In this document: piece by piece, positions 34,007 through 39,577 of the stretch
Layout of the letters: the number at the start of each line of letters is the position of its first letter
Position numbering within the stretch: the first letter of the stretch is position 1
NCBI GenBank assembly: GCA_905478065.1
Contig: CAJQGZ010000079.1
Location: 1 to 39,577, forward strand
Origin: an uncultured bacterium
GTDB lineage: Bacteria > Fidelibacterota > Marinisomatia > Marinisomatales > UBA1611
DNA: 39,577 nucleotides
Direction: 5' to 3'
Notes under the pieces: model-generated
What the model saw: the letters and a program-made list of their open reading frames with translations, nothing else
What the model was told of the DNA's origin: nothing
The model's database searches: none
Program-made: the position numbers and the translations under genes

Positions 34007-35254
34007 TTAAAGTTTCTTAACCCATCCTAATCTGGGAAGATTTGATTTTTCTCTTTTACTTTCATAATTATATATTTTTCTACCTAACTCAGATAAAAAT
34101 GGAATAGAAATACTATCATAATCATACATATTATCGTTCATCACTTCATTACTATTGCTGTACAAAACGGCTGTCAAAAAAAACTCAATATTATTATCAA
34201 TATCAACTATGTATGCATTATCTAGAGCAAAACCATAAGCTAAACCAATTTTATTAAAAATTTTAATGTGATCTGGAATTTCTTTCTTGGTATCACCGAA
34301 CATAAAAAACTTGCAATATCCATCGTAATATTTATCATAATCTGCATAACGAGGATAATCACTTTGCCTTGGTAGAATAGACATTTCTCTGCGAAGCAAT
34401 GATAAATCATCATCACTTAAATTGAACCTTTCGTCAGTTTGGTATGTCTCTGGGAACATAACTTTTTTTATTAATTCATGTTGGTCATATAAATCCATAA
34501 AATTTTTATTTCTAAAGTTCAAAGGTCCTATTTTCTTTTTTTTACCTACATAATGGTTTTTCCCAATGAAGAGATTGTTACTATTGACATCTAACGCTAA
34601 CTGAGCAAATCTACTTTGCTGATGGTACAAAATTGTAGAATCTTCATAAAAAGTTATTGGGCTTGTGACTTTATTTTCTTTTTCATTTAACTGTAGAGAT
34701 AATCGATGTCTCATTCTTACACTTTTAAACCCGATATCCCACAATCTCCTATTAATATAATCTCGACCGAGGAAATCATACATATAATTACTAGAATTAT
34801 TATCAGAAACCACAAGCATTTTCCTAATAGAGTGAGCAATGCTTGGATAACCACTCTTTGAATCCGGGCTAACCAAGACACCCATTTTGTAAACGGACCC
34901 CGAATCGATCTCAAATCTATTATGTACATTAACTTCTTTTAATAAATTTGCTTTTTCGATAGCTAATACTGCAATTGGAAGTTTAATAGCACTAGCTGGA
35001 TAAAAATAATCATTAGTATCTAGACCAAAAGAATAAGTCTTAAAAATTGGTTCATTCGCTCCCTCTCTATCTATTTGAGTATATAAAATTTGAAGCTTAT
35101 GTTTTTTTGGATTTCGAACTACATCAGAAAATTTAGATTCCATAGACGAAATTATTTTTGGTAAGGGATTATCACTTTGATTAAAATGACAAGACATAAG
35201 ACCAATGGAAATTAAATAAACTAGATAGTTTTTTTGAGACAACTCTTTAAACAA
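34007..35254 (-). CDS. Class A beta-lactamase-like serine hydrolase
   Basis: This encodes 415 residues, starting at TTG 35254 with AAAGG (35260-35264) five bases before it. A short hydrophobic start ends in a possible lipobox (LVYLISIGLMSC). The class A fold motifs are SAIK at 88-91 (nucleophile Ser and Lys), SDN at 150-152, and KIG at 335-337 in NKIGLAYGFALDN, replacing KTG. It is longer than ordinary class A enzymes (about 260-290) because of an insertion at about 190-320. Such variants are usually beta-lactamase-related hydrolases or peptidoglycan-acting enzymes rather than resistance enzymes. Confidence 0.8.
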   Translation of the reverse strand: MFKELSQKNYLVYLISIGLMSCHFNQSDNPLPKIISSMESKFSDVVRNPKKHKLQILYTQIDREGANEPIFKTYSFGLDTNDYFYPASAIKLPIAVLAIEKANLLKEVNVHNRFEIDSGSVYKMGVLVSPDSKSGYPSIAHSIRKMLVVSDNNSSNYMYDFLGRDYINRRLWDIGFKSVRMRHRLSLQLNEKENKVTSPITFYEDSTILYHQQSRFAQLALDVNSNNLFIGKNHYVGKKKKIGPLNFRNKNFMDLYDQHELIKKVMFPETYQTDERFNLSDDDLSLLRREMSILPRQSDYPRYADYDKYYDGYCKFFMFGDTKKEIPDHIKIFNKIGLAYGFALDNAYIVDIDNNIEFFLTAVLYSNSNEVMNDNMYDYDSISIPFLSELGRKIYNYESKREKSNLPRLGWVKKL

Positions 35255-35282
35255 CTATACCTTTGAACAAAAATAAAGAACT

Positions 35283-35654
35283 TTAGAATAACGCTGCATA
35301 GTATGCTACAACAGTTAAGGCAAAAAGTAGAATCATCGGCGGAATTGGTAAGTCACCAAACCCTCTAATTTTTCCAGAGATTAATGATAAATTAACAATC
35401 AGTATTCCTGTGCCAAGGGAAAGTAGCACTGTGCTTGCATATTCAGAAGGTAGGTTTCTGCTATATATGGCGACCATTCCCAGGGCGAACCCAAATCCTC
35501 CATTAGCTGCTCTAAACATAGCAGCTACATTTACAGCATCGAACGGTAGGTCAGGAGAAGTCTTTTCATTCACGACCTTAGGTATAGCAATGAAAACCAC
35601 TCCAATAAAAGTCAAAACAACACCAATAATAGTTAACGCAATGCTCGTATCCAC
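35283..35654 (-). CDS. Four-helix small membrane protein, DUF4345-like
   Basis: This encodes about 123 residues from GTG 35654, chosen because GGAGG (35660-35664) lies five bases before it; the longer frame to 35687 has no such signal. Four hydrophobic helices are visible (IALTIIGVVLTFIGVVFI, AANGGFGFALGMVAIY, VLLSLGTGILIVNLSL and MILLFALTVVAYYAAL). The motif FRAANGGFGFALGM fits the A-x-Y/F-G-G-x-x-x-x-G turn of DUF4345-like proteins, whose role is unknown. It is alone, 28 bases after the beta-lactamase-like gene start. Confidence 0.65.
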   Translation of the reverse strand: MDTSIALTIIGVVLTFIGVVFIAIPKVVNEKTSPDLPFDAVNVAAMFRAANGGFGFALGMVAIYSRNLPSEYASTVLLSLGTGILIVNLSLISGKIRGFGDLPIPPMILLFALTVVAYYAALF

Positions 35655-35825
35655 GTTTTCCTCCATTTGTTTTTTTGTAATTAGCACTTACAACATACAA
35701 AGACTTTTTCAATAATGTTATTAAGCAGTGGTTACTTCTTGCGAATTCATAGCATTATAGACACATAGCTATGATAGTAATTTTTGTCATTTATTCTTTT
35801 TATGTGCTTAGAAACGCAATAACTA

Positions 35826-36010
35826 TTTTAGACGCACCATTTTTCTGGTATGTCTAAACTCTCCTGCTTGGATGGTTTATTAATATAACCCTATAGAAAC
35901 GAGCTCATTTCTTTCATTGGTGACAAAACATTAAACTGAGTTAAATCTTGAGGGTTAAGAGCCATTTACAAGCGTTTGAACTATACTTCCCATCATAACG
36001 TAGACTGTTA
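35826..36010 (-). pseudogene. Decayed type IX-like sorting-domain tail
   Basis: The minus strand aligns by eye to the sorting-domain ends of genes 30449 and 38807: TATGATGGGAAGTATAGTT, CAAACGCTTGTAAATGGCTC, then AATGAAAGAAATGAGCTCGT and AGAAAAATGGTGCGTCTAAA. Stops and frameshifts interrupt it. It is the remnant of a lost sorting-domain gene whose upstream part is gone. It occupies most of the 390-base gap after the GHL10 gene. Confidence 0.75.
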
Positions 36011-36044
36011 ATTACCAAATAATGTCTGTGAGTAATAACAAAGA

Positions 36045-37898
36045 CTAGTGAAAGTAGATCAACTTTTTTGTTTCCGTTATTTCATTTTTCCATATTAGTG
36101 AATAAAAATAAATGCCAGAGGACACTCTTTCCCCCATGGTGTTTTTACCATTCCATTTAAAAACATGATATCCCGGAAATAATTCATCATCTAATAATGT
36201 AATTATATTTTCACCGCTCAAAGACCAAACTATCAGTTTTACATCGCGCTTGAATGAAGAGGTTATCATAATCCTTGTGTCTTTTTTGAAAGGGTTAGGA
36301 TAATTTTGAGATAACTGGAATATTTTTTCTGAATTGTTATTTTCAGGATTAAATACGACGATATTGGACATATCAGACTCTTTCCAAAAACGATTTGCTG
36401 ACGTAGAGAAATAAAATTTCTTTTCAGATGTATCTATACTGCTCGTTTCCAATAGAATCACAAACGGATCTTTAGCAAATTGAATATCAATTACCTCGGA
36501 GGTTTCTTGATTGGCAGTCGGGCTGTCAGAAGCGTAGGTAATGATCCATTGGGACTCAACTATATCTGTTGGAAATACATCTAACTGGACAATACCATTT
36601 TCAGATGAAAGAACAATTACAGGTGGTGATTTTATTTCTGAATTAAATCCATGAGGGTTTATTTTAATTTTTGTTTTATTATCGAAAAAAGTCTCCCCTG
36701 CTGACAGGAAGTAATCTTTGTCACGCCATGTGGCATAACTAAAGAATTGATAACCATCCACCCAGTCGATTCCCCTGACTGAGTTGATAATATCAGGATG
36801 ATTATTCCAGACATCATTCGACTCTAAAATATAGGACCCAGGGCCAACTGTAAAACCCCTACCAGATTCAATACCTTCCCAAATGAATGGCTGCCAACAG
36901 TTTGGACAATCGTTTGATAGCATGCCTAAAAATCCCTGAGCAGTTGTCCAGTGATAACTCATTGGCATTAAATGATCTAAATAGCCTTCGTTGTACCACA
37001 AAGCCGCATCTTGATAAACGGTTCCATACCCCTGCCACCCAGACCAATTATATTTACCTAAAACAGCAGCGCTTAACTTAACATGTGGTTTTACACTCTG
37101 AATTGAATCATGTAAAGTCCTAACAAAAGTTGTAACGCTCCATCTCCACCACTCTTCCCAAGACGCGAATCCATCTGGCACACCGGCTGAGTATGGATGT
37201 TGATAATCATAAAGATATCTATCAGACGCATTTGAGTTTAAATACTCAATTTCATTCTTATTGATTATCCCGTCTAATCGCTCTAACTCCTGATCAACAG
37301 TCAGATTGTTGCGTTGTGAATTTGTATGCTCATTCCACCTTACATAGTCTAAATGCAAACCATCGATATCATAATTACGTACAATTTCCATCGCGACATT
37401 AATCGTATACTCTCTTACATCCTCAAGTCCAGGTGATATCGACCGATTTGAACTCATCGGAATCCCATTTTGGTCTCTACATATCCATTCTGGATGTTCT
37501 GCAGCGGGACTTCCATCATAGGTACTAGATGTTTGAAAAACATTAAACCAAGCATGCAATTCAAGACCTCGTGAGTGAGCCTCTTCAATAGCAAAAGCTA
37601 GAGGATCGTAGCCAGGATATTGATAGCCAGCATAATGCCCCCAAGGCTCATATGAAGACTCATAATATGCAGTTCCACCTTGACGTACCTGAAAAATAAC
37701 TGCATTCATTTTGGCATCAACATGATCATCCATAATCTTTCTCAAGCGATACAGGTTCTGGCCACTATTTTCATATCGATTAATATGATCCCAGGTAATT
37801 ACCCAAGTGGAACGAAATTCAGTATTACTGGATGAACTCCACGCTAATGAATTTATAATTAAGAATAAGGACCATACTATTCTATTAAAGTAATACAT
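36045..37898 (-). CDS. GHL10-type (DUF187/YngK-like) glycoside hydrolase with type IX-like sorting tail
   Basis: This encodes 617 residues. A signal peptide (YFNRIVWSLFLIINSLAWS) precedes a (beta/alpha)8 barrel of the GHL10 family: EFRSTWVITWDHI at strand 1, MNAVIFQVRQGGTAYYESSY, ELHAWFNVF, DIDGLHLDYVRW (putative catalytic Asp region) and HVKLSAAVLGKYN. A beta-domain follows at about 440-540, and then a diverged sorting domain (LSQNYPNPFKKDTRIMITSS ... SSGIYFYSLIW). GHL10 proteins are suggested to act on bacterial cell-wall or algal glycans, but the substrate is mostly unproven. It starts 63 bases after the orphan leader at 37962. Confidence 0.85.
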   Translation of the reverse strand: MYYFNRIVWSLFLIINSLAWSSSSNTEFRSTWVITWDHINRYENSGQNLYRLRKIMDDHVDAKMNAVIFQVRQGGTAYYESSYEPWGHYAGYQYPGYDPLAFAIEEAHSRGLELHAWFNVFQTSSTYDGSPAAEHPEWICRDQNGIPMSSNRSISPGLEDVREYTINVAMEIVRNYDIDGLHLDYVRWNEHTNSQRNNLTVDQELERLDGIINKNEIEYLNSNASDRYLYDYQHPYSAGVPDGFASWEEWWRWSVTTFVRTLHDSIQSVKPHVKLSAAVLGKYNWSGWQGYGTVYQDAALWYNEGYLDHLMPMSYHWTTAQGFLGMLSNDCPNCWQPFIWEGIESGRGFTVGPGSYILESNDVWNNHPDIINSVRGIDWVDGYQFFSYATWRDKDYFLSAGETFFDNKTKIKINPHGFNSEIKSPPVIVLSSENGIVQLDVFPTDIVESQWIITYASDSPTANQETSEVIDIQFAKDPFVILLETSSIDTSEKKFYFSTSANRFWKESDMSNIVVFNPENNNSEKIFQLSQNYPNPFKKDTRIMITSSFKRDVKLIVWSLSGENIITLLDDELFPGYHVFKWNGKNTMGERVSSGIYFYSLIWKNEITETKKLIYFH

Positions 37899-37961
37899 GA
37901 TATATAATTTTTAACTAATTTAATCAATGGATTTAAAAATATATTTTTAAAAAAACTTTAA

Positions 37962-38000
37962 TTAACCAACGAACAAGATGATGAATAGATATTTCTTCAT
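37962..38000 (-). repeat. Orphan signal-peptide leader (MKKYLFIILFVG-stop)
   Basis: A 12-codon frame begins directly after the stop of the gene at 38001 and reads MKKYLFIILFVG, then TAA. It is nearly the start of the phosphoesterase at 22043 (MKKYLFILLFIGLCFG): GGT-TAA here where the complete gene has GGT-TTA. The following gene at 37898 has its own signal peptide. Confidence 0.7.
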
Positions 38001-38192
38001 TTATTCTTCCTCATCATTAGCCTCTTTAGATTTAAAATTGTCACTACCAAACTCAAAATAAACTGCAAAAGAGCCTAAAGCTAAAAATATAGTAGCTGAT
38101 GAAAATATCTCAGGATCTCTGTAATACTTTATAAAAGAGGTTAAAAGTAATACTGAGCCTATAGCTGATTTTTTAAATGGATTCATTATCAA
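38001..38192 (-). CDS. Small two-span membrane protein with acidic tail
   Basis: This encodes 63 residues (or 61 from the second ATG, MNPFKK). Two hydrophobic segments (SAIGSVLLLTSFIKYY and SSATIFLALGSFAVYFEFG) are followed by an acidic end KSKEANDEEE. The end is the same as the stubs before 28221 and 33709, and the stop directly abuts the ATG of the leader at 38000. No family is recognised. It is the most complete of the three acidic-tailed copies. Confidence 0.55.
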   Translation of the reverse strand: MIMNPFKKSAIGSVLLLTSFIKYYRDPEIFSSATIFLALGSFAVYFEFGSDNFKSKEANDEEE

Positions 38193-38434
38193 ATCTACAA
38201 AAGATAGCGAAATAACTTTGTTGGCAATAACATAGATGCGCGACTAGGCATAACTTGATAATTTAAATTTTTAAAAGAATAATTGATACAAAAAGATAGT
38301 AGATTATCCATCTAAATAACTTGTGATATAATAATACAATTAATATCCTGAAATATTTATTGTGTTTTTATTAACGAAAAAAATTACATCCAAAGTTTTA
38401 TTACTAATTTTTAAAATAATAAAAAGTGAATTAA

Positions 38435-38782
38435 ATGTCCGTTTACATCATTACACTAGTAGAAATATTTAAAATCATATTAAGTATATCCTTATTTTTT
38501 GTCTGGGTAGTCAGATACGAAAACATGGTTAAAGAATTTGAAGGATACACATTCCCATATTGGTTCCGTGATTTCATAGGCGTATTAATGTTGTCTTTTT
38601 CTGCAATGATTTTAAAAGATAGTAACGATTTAATCATTTTAGGTTGTTTAGGAATTATTGTCCTTATGGTCGGTGCTCTTTGGACCCATTATATGGTGAA
38701 AAACCCATTGCACAAAACAATTCCTGCATTTGCGGTTTTAGGACTATGTTTTTTTATTGTTTACTTTTCATTTAATATATAA
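38435..38782 (+). CDS. DoxX-like four-helix membrane protein
   Basis: This encodes 115 residues in four hydrophobic helices (IFKIILSISLFFVWVVRY, DFIGVLMLSFSAMIL, DLIILGCLGIIVLMVGALW and PAFAVLGLCFFIVYF). The pattern RYENMVKEFEGYTFPYWFRD after the first helix, with G-A-x-x-x-H-Y-M-V at the third, fits the DoxX-like membrane protein group. The role is unknown. A TATAAT box at 38327-38332 is too far upstream (about 100 bases) to be certain. It ends just before the sorting-domain gene's end. Confidence 0.6.
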   Translation: MSVYIITLVEIFKIILSISLFFVWVVRYENMVKEFEGYTFPYWFRDFIGVLMLSFSAMILKDSNDLIILGCLGIIVLMVGALWTHYMVKNPLHKTIPAFAVLGLCFFIVYFSFNI

Positions 38783-38783
38783 T

Positions 38784-38807
38784 CTAAATCAAGAATTTAT
38801 TTTTCAT
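38784..38807 (-). repeat. Very short orphan leader (MKNKFLI-stop) after a sorting-domain gene
   Basis: The stop of the sorting-domain gene (TAATG) overlaps an ATG that reads only MKNKFLI before TAG. The same TAATGAA(A/G)AA junction starts full genes at 8676 and 26729. It is weak evidence by itself. Confidence 0.35.
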
Positions 38808-39577
38808 TACTTTAGAAGTACCATCTTCCTTGTCTGCCTAAACTCGCCTGTTTGAATAGCGTAAAGATATAATCCTGCTGAAACGGGCTCATTTCTGTCA
38901 TTGGTCGCATTCCATTGGCTCGTCTTATATCCTGCAGTTTGTGAGCTATTTAAAAGCGTTTTAATTAACCTTCCCCTCATATCATAGATAGTGATATTAA
39001 CTAAACCATCATTTGGCAGATTATATCTTAAAGATGTGACTGGGTTAAATGGATTTGGATAGTTTTGGTGAAGAACGAATGCTTCTGGTACTATCTTACC
39101 ATCAATAGATAATGAAGTATTTTCAATAACGTTTGATTGTCCCGGGTTCGGGTTTGGGAAATATTCCCATATGGCTGAACCATCTGGATTGCGCCCATAA
39201 GATAAATCATCTGTCTGAGAGCCAAAATCATAGCTAACTACTGGGCTTCCATCTGCGTCTGCTATGTAAATAGTTTCACCATTTTTTGATAGCTTTTCAT
39301 TCACCTCAGGAAAACCATTATTATCTCCGGTATACCAGAGAACGAGAAAATCACCCGGTGCTATACTTGTATCTGGAGCAATCGTAGTTATTATTCCATC
39401 GGTATCGCTAAAACCCCAACCACTAATATTAACAGTATCAGCTCCGTTATTATAAAGCTCGACAAAGTCTTCAGCATTTCCATCAAATATCTCAGTGCCA
39501 CAACAGGTCTCACTGCCAGCTAAAAATTCATTAATTAAAACATATGAACTGTCTAATTGCCCAAAGGCAACTCCAAC
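38807..39577 (-). CDS. Lamin-tail-domain protein with type IX-like sorting tail (cut by window edge)
   Basis: The frame is open to the right edge (257 codons in the window), so the start lies outside; a GTG at 39304 is not the true start. The visible N-terminal part is a lamin-tail (LTD) domain: VLINEFLAG, EDFVELYNNGADTVNISGW, GFSDTDG, IAPGDFLVLWY and ETIYIADADGSPVVSYDFG. A short linker (WEYFPNPNPGQSNVIENTSL) leads to the sorting domain (NYPNPFNPVTSLRYNLP ... RQTRKMVLLK). LTD domains occur in secreted nucleases and surface proteins of this kind of bacterium. Its tail is very close to that of gene 30449 at DNA level. Confidence 0.85.
   Translation of the reverse strand, partial: VGVAFGQLDSSYVLINEFLAGSETCCGTEIFDGNAEDFVELYNNGADTVNISGWGFSDTDGIITTIAPDTSIAPGDFLVLWYTGDNNGFPEVNEKLSKNGETIYIADADGSPVVSYDFGSQTDDLSYGRNPDGSAIWEYFPNPNPGQSNVIENTSLSIDGKIVPEAFVLHQNYPNPFNPVTSLRYNLPNDGLVNITIYDMRGRLIKTLLNSSQTAGYKTSQWNATNDRNEPVSAGLYLYAIQTGEFRQTRKMVLLK

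Noticed and set aside
38193-38434. TATAAT box at 38327-38332 as promoter of the DoxX-like gene
   Set aside because: It is about 100 bases from the start and no -35 box is clear; AT-rich DNA produces such boxes by chance.
1-39577. CRISPR array or rRNA
   Set aside because: No regularly spaced direct repeats and no rRNA-like conserved segments were seen.

Overview
This window most likely comes from an uncultivated marine bacterium of the Candidatus Marinimicrobia (SAR406) or a close relative in the Fibrobacterota/Chlorobiota/Bacteroidota neighbourhood. The evidence is indirect. The DNA is AT-rich. Several large secreted proteins end in a sorting domain of the NYPNPFNP...KK(M)xLxK type, as used by type IX-like secretion systems. 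Plant-like leucine-rich repeats (SIPPEIGNL) are mixed with these tails. Many secreted proteins share an almost identical MKKYLFI signal-peptide start. No rRNA or other phylogenetic marker gene is present, so this placement is an inference.

Layout. (1) 1-1081 is the start of a TonB-dependent receptor running off the left edge, followed by a secreted tandem-repeat protein and a tRNA-Ala(GGC). (2) 1926-3231 looks like a worn mobile-element scar next to the tRNA: an integrase N-terminal remnant, a 14-bp palindrome and three small orphan genes. (3) 3239-10547 is a minus-strand run of a secreted hypothetical, a YgjP-like metallopeptidase, a MORN-type protein, a secreted esterase, a HI0933-type flavoprotein, a DUF2628 membrane protein, a GH18 chitinase-like lipoprotein and a haem-motif/LRR sorting-domain protein. 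(4) 10820-14725 holds an ABC exporter (ATPase and two large permeases) behind a small His/Cys-rich secreted protein, bounded by hairpins. (5) 14726-19698 has small membrane proteins with a structured 3' region, a double GNAT acetyltransferase, a NYN-domain protein with a 34-residue basic peptide, an MscS channel and a homoserine-kinase-like phosphotransferase. (6) 19896-24838 has a PhoD-like phosphatase, a calcineurin-like phosphoesterase, a small membrane protein, an SMR exporter and a COG2509 flavoprotein. (7) 24991-39577 is an accessory, secretome-rich zone: a dockerin-bearing esterase, a sorting-domain hydrolase, an S9 peptidase, a 1086-residue nuclease/beta-helix/LRR fusion, a class A beta-lactamase-like hydrolase, a GHL10 glycosidase and, off the right edge, a lamin-tail-domain protein.

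How it fits together. The secreted hydrolases (chitinase-like, GHL10, esterases, peptidase, nuclease, phosphatases) with a TonB receptor suggest scavenging of polymers and phosphorus from particles. The most unusual signal is structural. Behind sorting-domain genes or small acidic-tailed ORFs lie orphan copies of the same signal-peptide start (MKKYLFI...), cut off after a few codons, at 28153-28221, 30374-30421 and 37962-38000. The same stop/start junction (a ...NDEEE-stop or a close variant directly abutting ATG) occurs three times. A decayed sorting-domain tail lies at 35826-36010. This is what would be expected if secreted-protein genes were gained, lost and exchanged by recombination between short repeated ends: a conserved signal-peptide start at one end and a conserved sorting tail at the other.

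Nearly all genes lie on the minus strand. The clear plus-strand exceptions are 24991-25464 and 38435-38782, with 2285-2599 probable.
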